A DNA stretch of 64,000 bases from Shewanella salipaludis (lineage in GTDB: Bacteria > Pseudomonadota > Gammaproteobacteria > Enterobacterales > Shewanellaceae): the NCBI RefSeq assembly GCF_012911865.1, contig NZ_JAAXYH010000010.1:1-64000 (forward strand), in the 5' to 3' direction. Each line of letters starts with the position of its first letter. Position 1 is the stretch's first letter. The translations under genes were made by a program, and so were the position numbers. The notes beneath the pieces were generated by a model, which was not told where the DNA came from, searched no databases, and saw only the letters and a list, made by a program, of their open reading frames with translations. Positions 47,001 through 55,858 of this stretch are shown here, piece after piece.

Positions 47001-47132
47001 CTGGCCGCCGTCATAGTGGGCGGCATGAGCTTCAGCGCCCTCTTTACCTTAGTCCTGATGCCGAGCCTGCTGCGCCTGACCCACAGGCCCGGGCCGCAGT
47101 CTCTCGATTTAGTCCAAGGAGTTACCCCATGA
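44055..47132 (+). CDS. RND-family efflux permease
   Basis: 1025 aa. Twelve TM segments in two repeats, each with a large periplasmic loop; NWRSAAPQEMESNIIEP and VRRVPGV-like segments are HAE1/AcrB-type. Typical RND motifs are seen (GLAFAVGLVLDAAIIVQEN with paired Asp; FIILLGLVVNNAILLVDQTR). It exports drugs or other amphiphiles from the periplasm to an outer-membrane channel. The permease gene comes first, with the adaptor after it (ATGA overlap), the reverse of the common adaptor-permease order. No outer-membrane channel gene is adjacent, so a TolC-like partner elsewhere is implied. Confidence 0.94.
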   Translation: MDLTNISTRNPAGTLVSLLLIAVFGILAIAKLPIQLLPDIQRPQISVSNNWRSAAPQEMESNIIEPQENVLRRVPGVIEMTSNISQGFGGVTLTFEVGSNMQEAMINVINALNQTPPRPLDANEPFINVGGGNGAPNLASILIRMAPDNPATDFGQYQKLIDDVVEPRLRQITGVGSVRLQSRLPKELHIRFDPYRAAALGIGLDQLRNTLSRAADISGGTANVGRRQYTVRFVGQYTPENLGNLIVTYNDGRPVYLNELAEVEIGNAEVQGFTKRNGYPAYYMTIEGTFDANTVAVLDGVNAAIAELNETSLKQLGLVMDLSFDASVHIKRAILLVKGNLGIGVLLALIILYAFLRNLRATLMIASTIPVALLIAFMALDAMGRTLNVISLAGLAFAVGLVLDAAIIVQENIVRLLQQGKGKTQAILEGTAQVRGALLASTATTVAIFLPILFMPGVEGQLFADLALTLSVAVVSSFFSAITLIPVFSLLWLKLPLKPENERLWQRLTLLVQRLTSTRSLAAFWCALLVIGAGALAACLMPRPDFLPQAKSDGIFAFFSLPPGASVKTLEKEIGDTIIARLKPYYDKEKQPYIHGYNFSMYAAFNVLFIYPEDPTQADAMIKLLNDEILVGLPDTQAFTNRGSLLQFGFNGGRAINIDLQGSDMEALMASAASGMELIKSALPGAVVRPIPGLSMAQPELQLVPNERRLAQAGVDRSQIANAMRAYTSGLFVGEYFDGNERMDVLLKGPKWTVPEQLAATPIYTASAGIQTLGELAGFKRTVGPTQLQRVNGKRSVSLLVFPPDDMSLDEAMEILRGQTLKDLQATLPPNSAVKFRGSADKLDQTITDMGTNFLLAVLILFLLMAAMFKSAKDSLLVLLSMPLALSGGVISLRLLNLFSFQSLDLLTMIGFIILLGLVVNNAILLVDQTRQGSREGLDLEQAIYQAVATRARPVYMSTLTSIFGMLPLMLVPGVGSEIYRGLAAVIVGGMSFSALFTLVLMPSLLRLTHRPGPQSLDLVQGVTP

Positions 47133-48214
47133 GCCCCAGTTCCTTTCCCCTGCGCGGCCTGCTGGCCTCCCTGTTGCTGCTCGGTGCCGGCGTCCCGGCG
47201 CTGGCCGCCGAAGCGCCGCGCCTGGTCAGCGTGGTTCGGGTCGAGAATCGCCCCCTGTCACCCAAGATCATGGTCATAGGCTCGGTTCACTCGCGTAACA
47301 GCGCCGAGCTGACGGCCGGGGTCGATGGCCGCCTCGAATGGGTTGCCGAGGCCGGCACCAGGGTGCAGGCCGGCGAGACGGTCGCCCGGCTGGACCAAAG
47401 CCGTCTGAGGTTGCAACAGGCGGAGCAAGAGGCACTGATCGAACGGGAAAGCATTACCCTGGTGCGACTGGAGCGTGATTACCGCCGCCTGCAGCAGCTG
47501 CTCGCCAGCAAGAATGCCTCGCAGACTGAGCTGGACAAGGCCGAGACCGACAGGGACATGGCGGCGGCTAACCTCAAGTTGGCGCAGATCCAACTCAAGA
47601 TAATAGAAGACGATTTGAGTCGCACCCGGATCAAGGCGCCCTTCGGCGGCATAGTCACGGCCAGGCAGCATCAGGCGGGTGAAGACATAGGCCGCGCCGA
47701 AGCCGTACTGGCGATGACAGATCCCGAGCAGCTGGAAATCCGCCTGCATGCCCCGCTGAAACACAGCCGCAGGGTCAAGGTCGGCGACAGCCTGCAGATC
47801 TACCATAGCGAGGGGGAATTCGAGGCCCGCATCCGCAGCCTGATCCCCGTCTCGGATGTCCGCTCCCAGACCTTCGAAGCCAGGATAGACTTGCCGCTGG
47901 AGATCCAGGATGGCTTCAGTGTCGGCGAGCTGGTGTCGCTGGCACTGCCGATCGCCCCCAAGCAACTCACCACCCTGGTGCCAAGAGACGCCATAGTATT
48001 GAGATCCAGCGGCGCCTTCGTGTTCAAGATAGACGAGGACGCCAAGGCGTTGAAGGTGCCTGTGACCCTGGGCGACGGCGCCGGTGACTGGATTGCGGTC
48101 CAGGGCGCACTGACAGAGGCCGACAGCGTGGTAGTCCGCGGCGCCGAGACGCTGCAGGATGGCCAGCAGGTGCAGCTGCAAGCCCCGGCCGTGGCAGCGT
48201 CCTCGGCCGGCTAG
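47129..48214 (+). CDS. RND membrane-fusion (adaptor) protein
   Basis: 361 aa. Signal peptide (1-26, ends GVPALA), a lipoyl/biotinyl-like domain split by an alpha-helical hairpin (about 90-150, LRLQQAEQEALIERESITLV onward), then a beta-barrel and membrane-proximal domain (RIKAPFGGIVTARQHQAGE motif). Acts with the RND permease to bridge to the outer membrane. Starts with a 4-nt overlap with the permease gene. Confidence 0.93.
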   Translation: MSPSSFPLRGLLASLLLLGAGVPALAAEAPRLVSVVRVENRPLSPKIMVIGSVHSRNSAELTAGVDGRLEWVAEAGTRVQAGETVARLDQSRLRLQQAEQEALIERESITLVRLERDYRRLQQLLASKNASQTELDKAETDRDMAAANLKLAQIQLKIIEDDLSRTRIKAPFGGIVTARQHQAGEDIGRAEAVLAMTDPEQLEIRLHAPLKHSRRVKVGDSLQIYHSEGEFEARIRSLIPVSDVRSQTFEARIDLPLEIQDGFSVGELVSLALPIAPKQLTTLVPRDAIVLRSSGAFVFKIDEDAKALKVPVTLGDGAGDWIAVQGALTEADSVVVRGAETLQDGQQVQLQAPAVAASSAG

Positions 48215-48366
48215 CGGCGAAGCGTGCCGGCCATTGGCCATGGTTACTAAAAAATAGCCTATGGAACATAGTCTTCTTCGACGAGACTGGCATAATGGAC
48301 TCAAGTCATTTATCGCGCCGGCGCCCATGGGATGACCCGGGCGCGGGCCACCATCAAGGAAGCCAG

Positions 48367-49620
48367 ATGCCAACAGATCCCTGCGCTCAACCCAGCCTGA
48401 TGCACCCGGACCAGGCGCTGCCGCTGCTGCTCGAAAGAGTCCAACCGCTCACCGAGACCCAGGTCTTGCCGCTGGCCCAGGCCCTGGGACGGGTGTTGGC
48501 GGAAGATCAGGCCGCCACAATAGACCTGCCGCCCTTCGACAACGCCTCCATGGACGGTTATGCCTTTCGCTTCGACGACTTAGTCCACAGCCAAGGGCAA
48601 CAAGAGGCTAGTCTCACCCTGGTCGGCAGCGCCTTCGCCGGCCATCCCTATGCCGGCACTTGCCCCCGAGGCACCTGTATCCGCATCATGACGGGCGCAC
48701 CTCTGCCGCCCGAGCTGGATACTGTGCAGATGCAGGAACTGATCCGGGTCGAGGGCGAGTGGATCCGGATAGAGGCCCCCCATGCCAGGGGCGCCAATGT
48801 GCGCCGTCGCGGCGAGGAAGTGGCCGCCGGCACCCAGGTGCTCAATGCTGGCACCAGAATCAACGCCGCCGAGATGGGGGTGCTGGCCACCATAGGCGTG
48901 GCCCGGGTGCGCGTCTATCGCCGCCTCACTGTGGCCTTCTTCTCCACCGGCGATGAGCTGCGGCCACTGGGCAGCCCCCTGGCAGCGGGACAGATCTACG
49001 ATTCGAACCGCTATGCCATCCAGGGGCTGTTGAGCCGCGCCGATGTCGACTGGCTGGATCTGGGCGTGGTCGCCGACGAACCCGAGGCACTGCGCCAGGC
49101 CTTTCGCAGCGCCGCGGCCCAGGCCGACATGGTGCTGACGTCGGGCGGGGTCTCGGTCGGCGCCGCCGATTACACCAAACAAATACTGGAAGAAGAAGGC
49201 AAGATAAGCTTCTGGAAACTCGCCATCAAGCCGGGCAAGCCCTTCGCCATGGGGCAGATAGGCGACGCCATCTTCTGCGGCTTGCCGGGCAACCCTGTGT
49301 CCTCCATGGTCACCTTCTACAAGCTGGTCTGGCCCCTGCTCAACAAGATGCAGGGTCTGACCCAGACCCTGCCACTGTTGCTGGATGCCACCCTGAAAAG
49401 CCAGATCCGCAAGCAAGCCGGACGGGTCGAATACCAGCGCGGCATCCTGAGCCGCAATGCAACGGGTGAACTCGAAGTCACAGTCACGGGCGCCCAGGGC
49501 TCCGGCATGTTGACCTCCATGAGCCTGGCCAATTGCTTCATCATTTTAGCGCAGGAACAAGGGGATACCCCCATAGGCGCCAGGGTCAGGGTCGAACCTT
49601 TCAACTCTGTGCTATGTTGA
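48367..49620 (+). CDS. moeA: Molybdopterin molybdenumtransferase MoeA
   Basis: 417 aa from ATG 48367. Inserts molybdate into molybdopterin. Family signatures: PPFDNASMDGYAFR, GAPLPPELDTVQMQE, and the GGVSVGAADYTK motif near the active site, then GLPGNPVSSMVTFY. The frame is open upstream to 48295 but AAGGAAG precedes ATG 48367 and the family start fits here. Followed 13 nt later by moeB, as in E. coli. Confidence 0.95.
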   Translation: MPTDPCAQPSLMHPDQALPLLLERVQPLTETQVLPLAQALGRVLAEDQAATIDLPPFDNASMDGYAFRFDDLVHSQGQQEASLTLVGSAFAGHPYAGTCPRGTCIRIMTGAPLPPELDTVQMQELIRVEGEWIRIEAPHARGANVRRRGEEVAAGTQVLNAGTRINAAEMGVLATIGVARVRVYRRLTVAFFSTGDELRPLGSPLAAGQIYDSNRYAIQGLLSRADVDWLDLGVVADEPEALRQAFRSAAAQADMVLTSGGVSVGAADYTKQILEEEGKISFWKLAIKPGKPFAMGQIGDAIFCGLPGNPVSSMVTFYKLVWPLLNKMQGLTQTLPLLLDATLKSQIRKQAGRVEYQRGILSRNATGELEVTVTGAQGSGMLTSMSLANCFIILAQEQGDTPIGARVRVEPFNSVLC

Positions 49621-49633
49621 GAGAGACAGAGTC

Positions 49634-50425
49634 ATGACAGGGCAAGAGATCCTCAGCGATGCCGAACTCATCAGGTACAGCAGGCAAATCTCCCTCAAGG
49701 GCATGGATATCGACGGTCAGGAGAAGCTGAAACAGGCCAGGGTGCTGATCCTCGGGCTCGGCGGCCTGGGCTGCGCCGCCGGCCAATATCTGGCGGTGGC
49801 CGGGGTGGGTCACTTGACCCTGGTGGATTTCGACACCGTCGAGGCCTCCAACCTGCAACGCCAGGTGCTGCATGGCGACCAGGATATAGGCAGGCCCAAG
49901 GTCGACTCCGCCAGGGACAGCCTGAGCAAGCTCGCCCCCCACCTCCAGCTGGAGACAATCAACGCCCGGCTGGAGCAGACGCAACTCGACGCCCTGGTCG
50001 CCGGGCATGAGCTTGTGCTCGATTGCAGCGACAATATGGCGGTGCGGGAGCAGCTCAACCTCAGCTGTTTGCGGCAGAAACTGCCGCTGGTGTCGGCCGC
50101 AGCCATCCGCATGGAAGGCCTGGTGACAGTGTTCGACTTCCGCCAGCGGGGGCAAGCAGTCGCCAGCCCTTGTTACCACTGTTTCGCCAGCCTGTTCGGT
50201 GAACAGCAGCTGAGCTGCGTCGAGGCCGGGGTATTGGCACCTGTGGTCGGCATGATAGGCTGCCTGCAGGCGGTCGAAGCCATCAAGCTGCTGACCCATA
50301 TGGGCAGGCCACTGACGGGACGCGTCTTGCTCTTGGATGCCATGACCATGGAGTTTCGCGAGCTGCAGCTGCCCAAGCGGCCCGACTGCCGGGTATGCGG
50401 CAAAGCGGCCAGCCAGGATGAATAG
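49634..50425 (+). CDS. moeB: Molybdopterin-synthase adenylyltransferase MoeB
   Basis: 263 aa E1-like enzyme. ATP-binding loop ILGLGGLGCAAGQYLA, the substrate Asp in LDCSDN, and two zinc Cys pairs (CYHC and CRVC). It adenylates the C-terminal Gly-Gly of MoaD; the moaD gene is at 62.4 kb in the same window. No rhodanese domain. Coupled downstream of moeA. Confidence 0.95.
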   Translation: MTGQEILSDAELIRYSRQISLKGMDIDGQEKLKQARVLILGLGGLGCAAGQYLAVAGVGHLTLVDFDTVEASNLQRQVLHGDQDIGRPKVDSARDSLSKLAPHLQLETINARLEQTQLDALVAGHELVLDCSDNMAVREQLNLSCLRQKLPLVSAAAIRMEGLVTVFDFRQRGQAVASPCYHCFASLFGEQQLSCVEAGVLAPVVGMIGCLQAVEAIKLLTHMGRPLTGRVLLLDAMTMEFRELQLPKRPDCRVCGKAASQDE

Positions 50426-50451
50426 GATCTGCTAAAAGAGAAGGAACACCA

Positions 50452-51114
50452 ATGCATAACGAAGACAGTGTTTTCGAGCGTCGCAGCACCACAGACCCTC
50501 TGATAGGGGCCGGCCTCTATAACCTGGTCATAGGCCTGACCCTGGCCTGGGGCTTTGGGGTCAACTATTGGATGCTGACCAACATAGCCCCTGAGGCCAT
50601 AGCCGGGGTGAATCCCTGGATCTTCTTCCTGGGTTATTTCGCCTGCTGTTTCCTCGGCATCTATCTGTTTCGCAGCTCGGATAAACCCGCCGTCAGCTTC
50701 CTGGGGTATAACCTGGTGGTGGTGCCCTTCGGCTTCATCATCAACCTGGTGGTCAGCCGCTACGATCCCGCCCTGGTGGTGGAGGCCATCAGGCTCACCG
50801 GCCTGGTCACGGTCGGCATGCTGTGTCTCGGGAGTCTGTTCCCGGCCTTCTTCCAGAAAATTGTCGGCGCCCTGACGATAGCCCTGCTGCTGGTGATAGT
50901 CATAGAAGTGGTCGAGATCTATGTGTTCAAGATGCATCACGACATACTGGACTGGATAGTGGTGTTCATCTTCTGCGGCTACATAGGCTACGACTGGGGC
51001 CGCGCCAACCAGATCCCCAAGACGCTGGACAATGCCGTAGACAGCGCCGCCGCCCTCTACATGGACATAATCAACCTCTTCCTGCGTATCCTGCGCATTC
51101 TTGGCAGAAAATAA
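50452..51114 (+). CDS. Bax inhibitor-1/YccA family membrane protein
   Basis: 220 aa with seven hydrophobic segments. The C-terminus has the family pattern YIGYDWGRANQIPKTLDNAV and LYMDIINLFLRILRIL, as in bacterial BI-1/TMBIM proteins (E. coli YbhL, YccA). Some relatives are pH-dependent calcium channels, while YccA modulates FtsH; the role here is unknown. It sits 27 nt after moeB but is functionally unrelated. Confidence 0.87.
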   Translation: MHNEDSVFERRSTTDPLIGAGLYNLVIGLTLAWGFGVNYWMLTNIAPEAIAGVNPWIFFLGYFACCFLGIYLFRSSDKPAVSFLGYNLVVVPFGFIINLVVSRYDPALVVEAIRLTGLVTVGMLCLGSLFPAFFQKIVGALTIALLLVIVIEVVEIYVFKMHHDILDWIVVFIFCGYIGYDWGRANQIPKTLDNAVDSAAALYMDIINLFLRILRILGRK

Positions 51115-51160
51115 CCTTTGGCCGATACTCATTAAGGGAATGCCAACCCGAGGAAAGCGC

Positions 51161-51418
51161 ATGCCGGATACATGTTATGCGGCGGCTATGCCGCCTATCT
51201 TGTTACTCTTGCTGGTAACACTCGGCGGCTGCGACAGCCAGGAAGAAGCCGGACCCGGGCTGAAGCGAGCCAATCCTGCGACCGAGTATTGCCTGGCGTT
51301 GGGGGGCATTCTGGACCTGGCGACTCGGGCCAATGGCGAGACGGGTATCTGTACCTTGCCCGATGGCGAGAAAATCGAGGAGTGGCAACTCTATCGCAGG
51401 GATCATAAGCTCAGCTAG
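51161..51418 (+). CDS. Small DUF333-type lipoprotein
   Basis: 85 aa from ATG 51161 (GAGGAA is about six bases upstream; upstream ATG 51140 and the 51101 start fit less well). Signal peptide with lipobox LGGC. The mature part is the DUF333 unit: ANPATEYCLALGGILDLATR and ETGICTLPDGEKIEEWQLYR, with two conserved cysteines that probably pair. Function of DUF333 is unknown. It follows the Bax-inhibitor-like gene by 46 nt. Confidence 0.82.
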   Translation: MPDTCYAAAMPPILLLLLVTLGGCDSQEEAGPGLKRANPATEYCLALGGILDLATRANGETGICTLPDGEKIEEWQLYRRDHKLS

Positions 51419-51419
51419 G

Positions 51420-52031
51420 CTAAGCCCGATACCTGGCGAGAAACATCTCCACATTGGCGGCGATTATGTCCTGCCGCCGTTCGTCATGTTCGCCCAGATG
51501 AAACACTTTCGGCCAGAAGGAGAAGGCTTTCATCAGGCCCCAGAACTGGGTCGTCGCCAGCTCTATATCTTCTATCTTCAATGCCCTGTTGTTGACCGCG
51601 TCCTTTAGCCAGGTTTCCAGCCCGCCCTCCAATTGCGCCATTTTTTCCATCGCCTCCGCCGCCTGCTGCGGGGTGCGGATAAATTCCGCCATCACCACCC
51701 GCGCCAATTCGAGAAACTCGCGCTGGCGATACAGCTCCCAGCTGTTGTGGGCTATCCGGCTCAGCTGGCTTTCCAGACTGAGTGAGGGATCGAACTTGAG
51801 GGTCGCTGCCTCCTTGATCCGCGACCATAGCTCCAGGGTACTGCTCTCGAACAGGGCGTCTTTACTGGGAAAATGATTGTAGACGGTGCGCTTGGACACA
51901 CAGGCACGCTCGGCGATCCTGTCCATGCTGGCACCGGCGAAGCCGTTGAGCAAAAACTCCTCCCTTGAGGCCTTCAGTATGGCGGCATGTTTACGCTGTG
52001 AATGTGTCTGCCCGTCTTGCTTGTCTATCAT
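51420..52031 (-). CDS. TetR/AcrR-family transcriptional regulator
   Basis: 203 aa. The HTH (about 12-60: RKHAAILKASREEFLLNGF, then SMDRIAERACVSKRTVYNHF) is typical, with a C-terminal TetR_C domain that ends FWGLMKAFSFWPKVF. It is divergent from the MBL-fold gene, and a 27-bp perfect palindrome (52097-52123) lies between them, the expected arrangement of a local repressor. Ligand unknown. Confidence 0.91.
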   Translation of the reverse strand: MIDKQDGQTHSQRKHAAILKASREEFLLNGFAGASMDRIAERACVSKRTVYNHFPSKDALFESSTLELWSRIKEAATLKFDPSLSLESQLSRIAHNSWELYRQREFLELARVVMAEFIRTPQQAAEAMEKMAQLEGGLETWLKDAVNNRALKIEDIELATTQFWGLMKAFSFWPKVFHLGEHDERRQDIIAANVEMFLARYRA

Positions 52032-52096
52032 GGGATGTCCCGGGTTGCCTGTCCTGGAGATATTTTACACTAAGGAGTTTACTTTTACACGCCAGC

Positions 52097-52123
52097 AAGT
52101 AAACTACACTGTGTAGTTTACTT
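52097..52123. promoter_or_regulatory. TetR-type operator, 27-bp perfect palindrome
   Basis: AAGTAAACTACAC-T-GTGTAGTTTACTT: both arms of 13 bp match exactly around one central base. It lies between the divergent TetR gene and MBL-fold gene. A related partial half (GAGTTTACTTTTA) lies at about 52074-52086, suggesting a second weaker site. Confidence 0.85.
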
Positions 52124-52180
52124 TTGTGATAACAGACAGCATCCAGGCTGGGCTATCATCCGGATATTGAGGGTATCATC

Positions 52181-53242
52181 ATGCTGACATCTCATGGCAC
52201 ACAGGCACACAGGACCCACGTCGAGGGTAGCGGCTTTCGCAACGAAGCCGAGCGGGTCGACAGCGGCGCCGGCAAGCTGCTGCAGATCCTCTGGCGCTAC
52301 CTCACGACACGGGTTGTGGACAAGACTCCCGGTAAGCAGATCCCGGTGCGCCGGCTGCAACTGTCGCGGCAGCCGAGCACAGAGCCGGCCTTGTACAAGA
52401 TCAGCCATTCCACCCTCTTGCTGCAACTCCGGGGGCATTACTGGCTGACGGATCCCGTGTTTGCCGAGCGCGCCTCCCCCAGCCAATGGCTCGGCCCCAA
52501 GCGCTTTCATTCGCTGCCGCTTGAACTGGCCGACATACCGCCGCTGGCCGGGATAATACTCTCCCACGATCATTACGATCACCTGGACAAACACAGCATA
52601 CAGGCGCTGGATGCGCGCACCGGGGTATTCATAGTGCCGCTCGGGGTGGACAGGCATTTGCGCGCCTGGGGCGTAGCGGCAGACAAGATCATCGCCCTCG
52701 ACTGGTGGCAAGACACCACACAGCAGGGCGTCACGTTTACCGCCACCCCGGCGCAACATTTTTCCGGCCGAGGCCTGAGAGACGGCAATCAGACCCTGTG
52801 GGCCTCCTGGGTGATAGAGGCCGCGCCGCTGAAGCTGTTCTTCAGTGGCGACTCGGGTTACTTCGACGGCTTCAAACGCATAGGCGACAGGCTGGGGCCC
52901 TTCGATCTGACCCTGATAGAAACCGGCGCCTATGACGAGCTATGGGCCGATATCCACATGCTGCCTGAGCAATCCCTGCGGGCACACCTGGACTTGAGGG
53001 GGCGTTATCTCATGCCTATCCACAACAGCAGCTTCGCGCTGGCGCTGCATAGCTGGTATGAACCCCTGCAACGGCTGCAAGCCGCCGCCAATGCCTATGA
53101 TGTGCCCTTGCTGACCCCGGAATTCGGTCAAGCCATAGCACTGGACAAGCTGGCGCAGAGCCCGGCGCTGGATCATGGCTGGTGGCAGCATCAACTGCCG
53201 GCGTTCGCGCCTGAGCCTGTGAGCATTCCGGCTCAGGCCTGA
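52181..53242 (+). CDS. MBL-fold metallohydrolase (NAPE-PLD/UlaG-like)
   Basis: 353 aa. The metal site is SHDHYDHLD (about 123-131, HxHxDH pattern), with further ligands AQHFSGRG and FFSGDSGY; the last His is in the DIHMLPEQ region. The overall layout matches UlaG- and NAPE-PLD-like metallo-hydrolases (RomA-type). The substrate is not evident; lipid or lactone hydrolysis is possible. Controlled in all likelihood by the adjacent TetR protein. GAGGG is about eight bases before ATG 52181. Confidence 0.87.
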   Translation: MLTSHGTQAHRTHVEGSGFRNEAERVDSGAGKLLQILWRYLTTRVVDKTPGKQIPVRRLQLSRQPSTEPALYKISHSTLLLQLRGHYWLTDPVFAERASPSQWLGPKRFHSLPLELADIPPLAGIILSHDHYDHLDKHSIQALDARTGVFIVPLGVDRHLRAWGVAADKIIALDWWQDTTQQGVTFTATPAQHFSGRGLRDGNQTLWASWVIEAAPLKLFFSGDSGYFDGFKRIGDRLGPFDLTLIETGAYDELWADIHMLPEQSLRAHLDLRGRYLMPIHNSSFALALHSWYEPLQRLQAAANAYDVPLLTPEFGQAIALDKLAQSPALDHGWWQHQLPAFAPEPVSIPAQA

Positions 53243-53484
53243 CCCGGCCAGCCGCTAGATCCAGACGGCATAGTCAGGTGCGGCGGCGCCGGCACTGGCT
53301 CTGACTCTGACTCTGAGTCAGGTAGAGGAGCCTCAACCCCGGCTTCCGCAACCCCGGCGTCCAGTTCCAGCTTGGCCCGCTCGGCCTTGGAGATGTATTT
53401 TGGCTTGTTGCTGCTATGCAGCTTGGCATTGGCCTTCTTCGCCTTGCTCTTGAGGGTGTCGTTGATCTTCTTCTTGCGGTTCAT
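53233..53484 (-). CDS. DUF2986 family small basic protein
   Basis: 83 aa from ATG 53484. The conserved start MNRKKKINDTLKSKAKKANA and SNKPKYISKAERAKLE mark DUF2986, which I recall from Shewanella and Vibrio. The C-terminus is acidic and Pro/Ser-rich and overlaps the end of the MBL gene by 10 nt. GGGA lies a few bases upstream; an ATG at 53496 adds four residues. Function unknown. Confidence 0.8.
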   Translation of the reverse strand: MNRKKKINDTLKSKAKKANAKLHSSNKPKYISKAERAKLELDAGVAEAGVEAPLPDSESESEPVPAPPHLTMPSGSSGWPGQA

Positions 53485-53584
53485 GCTTAGTCCCATTCGG
53501 CCTACCTTAGGCGGCGCGATTATAACTCCAGTCAGACTAAAGACTGGACTTTATTTGCGCATCTACATACAATCCGCCCGCTAA

Positions 53585-53599
53585 TAAAAATCATTATCA
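53585..53599 (+). promoter_or_regulatory. Fur-box-like operator upstream of the TonB receptor
   Basis: TAAAAATCATTATCA matches the 7-1-7 Fur consensus TGATAATNATTATCA at 13 of 15 positions. It is 82 nt upstream of the receptor start. Confidence 0.65.
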
Positions 53600-53681
53600 T
53601 TCGCACCGAAATTTACCGCCTATGGATGGCCTGCACGGGATGGAGACAGAGGTAAATTGCCGGCGCTTCAAGGGATCTTGT

Positions 53682-55835
53682 ATGAAGTTAAACATGTCAT
53701 TCACCGCATTGGCCGTCGTTGCCGCGCTGGCGCCACCCGCCTTGGCCGCGAGTCAGCCACAGGAAATGGAAAAAATTACCGTCACCGCCAGTCGCATGGA
53801 CAAGCCTGTCAGCGCCATCCCCAATACCGTGACCATAATAGATCAGGAGGCGCTGCAGCAGCAGTTCCGCACCGGCAGGGATCTCTCCGCCATCATAGGC
53901 AACCTGGCTCCCAGCTTCTCCCCCAGCCGGCAGAAGATGAGCAACTCGGGCGAAACCCTGCGGGGCCGTGCGCCGCTGATCATGATCGACGGCGTGCCTC
54001 AGACCAACCCGCTGCGCAGCGGCGGTCGCTCGGGCCAGACCCTGGATCCCGCCATGATAGAGCGCATAGAGATCATCCATGGTGCCAACGCCATGCATGG
54101 CATGGGCGCCCAGGGCGGCATCATCAACTACATCACCAGGAAGCCAGGCGCCGACGGCGAGCAGCAAGTCAGCCTGGACGTCACTGTCCCCAATAAAGCC
54201 AACGCCAGGGGGACCAGCTTCGGCGCCAGCTATGGATTCTCCGGAAAGACAGAGCTGGTCGATGTCATAGGCTCGCTCGGCTATCGCAACAACGGCATCT
54301 ATTACGACGCCAAGGACAGGGTGATAGGGGTAGATACCACTCAGGGCGAGTCCATGGATAGCCAGAGCAAGGATTTCTTCATCAAGCTGGGCCACGACTT
54401 CGCCCGCTCACGCCTCGAGCTGATGGTGAACCACTATGACATGGACAACAACGGCGACTGGACCGGCGTCAACGGCGACAAGGCCCAGGACATTCCCACC
54501 GGCGCCATAGAGCAGCGGCAACCCTGGGAGGCCGCCAACAATGAGGTGACCACCAGCAGCCTGACCTACAACCATACAAACATCGCCGGCCAGCAGCTGC
54601 ATCTGCAGTTGTTCAACCAGAACTTCCAAGCCGTCTATGGCGGTGGCTGTTTCGACAGCTTCTACGATCCCGCCTTCGAAGGCAGCGACCGGGTGACCCT
54701 GTGCGGCAGCGGCAAGCAGGGCGAGAACCTGTTCTACGAGCAGTCGCGCAACAAGTCCAACAAGTGGGGGCTGAAGACCACCCTGGTTGCCAAGACTGTC
54801 GCCGGCTTGCCGCTGGATCTGGCCTACGGGGTGGATCTGTTCCGCGACACCACGGAGCAAGATCTTGTGGTCACGGGCATGTCCTGGGTGCCCCAAAGCC
54901 GCTATGACAATATCGCCCCCTATGCCCAACTGGACCTGGAGCCGCTAGCCGACCTGACCCTGTCGGCCGGGGTACGCTATGAGCATGCCAGGCTGAAGGT
55001 GGACGATTACAAGACGCTTTGGGGTTACGGCGACAAGCAGATAGCCGGCGGCGCCACCGACTTCAACGAGACGCTCTTCAACCTCGGCGCCTCCTACAAC
55101 CTCAGCCCGAGCCTGAGGCTCTACAGCAGCTACAGCCAGGGCTTCGGCATGCCGGACATAGGCAGGGTATTGCGTGACGGCAAGAGTTTCCCCGGTACTG
55201 CGCCCGGCATAGCAGATTCTGTGGCGCTGAGCCCGATAGTCACGGACAACCTGGAACTGGGCGCGGCTTATCAGGGCGAATACTTCAGTGCCAAGCTGGC
55301 CTATTACCACTCGGCGGCGGATTACGGTGCACGTCTGGCATTGAATGCCGACGGTTTCTACAACGTGAAACGGGAAAAGAGCCTGGTGGAAGGCATAGAG
55401 GCCAGCCTGACGGCTTATCTGACGGATAAGGACGACTTGGGCATGAACCTGGCACTGATGCAGGGCCGCTACGACTCGAACGACGATGGCAGGCTCGACA
55501 CAGATCTCGACGGGGCCAACATAAGTCCGAACCGCATCAACCTCTTCTGGACCCACAATTTCGACAACGAGATGTCGAGCCGCATTCAGGCCAACGTCTT
55601 CCTCGACCGGGACTTCAACAAGGCGGATGGCCGCGAGTACGCCAACTTCGACGGCTACACGAGTATCGACGCCTCACTCGCCCTGCCACTGCTGGGCGGC
55701 AGCCTGAGCCTAGGCATACAGAACCTGCTGAACGAGGATTTCTATACCTACCATGCCCAGACCGTCGGCACCAACGCCCGCTACTTCAAGGGCATGGGGC
55801 GCACCCTCAACATGGGCTTCAGCCTGGCTTTCTAG
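53682..55835 (+). CDS. TonB-dependent siderophore-type receptor
   Basis: 717 aa from ATG 53682 (AAGGGA eight bases upstream; 53622 is the outer limit of the frame). Signal peptide ending PALAA. TonB box EKITVTAS, plug domain (PLIMIDGVPQTNPL, IEIIHGANAMHGMGAQGGIIN) and a 22-strand barrel ending with Phe. A Cys pair (GGCFDSF ... VTLCGS) lies in an external loop. It resembles catecholate or ferric-siderophore receptors; a Fur-like site is upstream. Ligand cannot be named. Confidence 0.92.
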   Translation: MKLNMSFTALAVVAALAPPALAASQPQEMEKITVTASRMDKPVSAIPNTVTIIDQEALQQQFRTGRDLSAIIGNLAPSFSPSRQKMSNSGETLRGRAPLIMIDGVPQTNPLRSGGRSGQTLDPAMIERIEIIHGANAMHGMGAQGGIINYITRKPGADGEQQVSLDVTVPNKANARGTSFGASYGFSGKTELVDVIGSLGYRNNGIYYDAKDRVIGVDTTQGESMDSQSKDFFIKLGHDFARSRLELMVNHYDMDNNGDWTGVNGDKAQDIPTGAIEQRQPWEAANNEVTTSSLTYNHTNIAGQQLHLQLFNQNFQAVYGGGCFDSFYDPAFEGSDRVTLCGSGKQGENLFYEQSRNKSNKWGLKTTLVAKTVAGLPLDLAYGVDLFRDTTEQDLVVTGMSWVPQSRYDNIAPYAQLDLEPLADLTLSAGVRYEHARLKVDDYKTLWGYGDKQIAGGATDFNETLFNLGASYNLSPSLRLYSSYSQGFGMPDIGRVLRDGKSFPGTAPGIADSVALSPIVTDNLELGAAYQGEYFSAKLAYYHSAADYGARLALNADGFYNVKREKSLVEGIEASLTAYLTDKDDLGMNLALMQGRYDSNDDGRLDTDLDGANISPNRINLFWTHNFDNEMSSRIQANVFLDRDFNKADGREYANFDGYTSIDASLALPLLGGSLSLGIQNLLNEDFYTYHAQTVGTNARYFKGMGRTLNMGFSLAF

Positions 55836-55858
55836 CCCGCAAGCAGGGCCGGACACAC

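Noticed and set aside
47258..48373. 371-codon minus-strand open frame over the RND adaptor gene
   Set aside because: It lies opposite the adaptor, whose domains are clear, and gives no recognisable protein.
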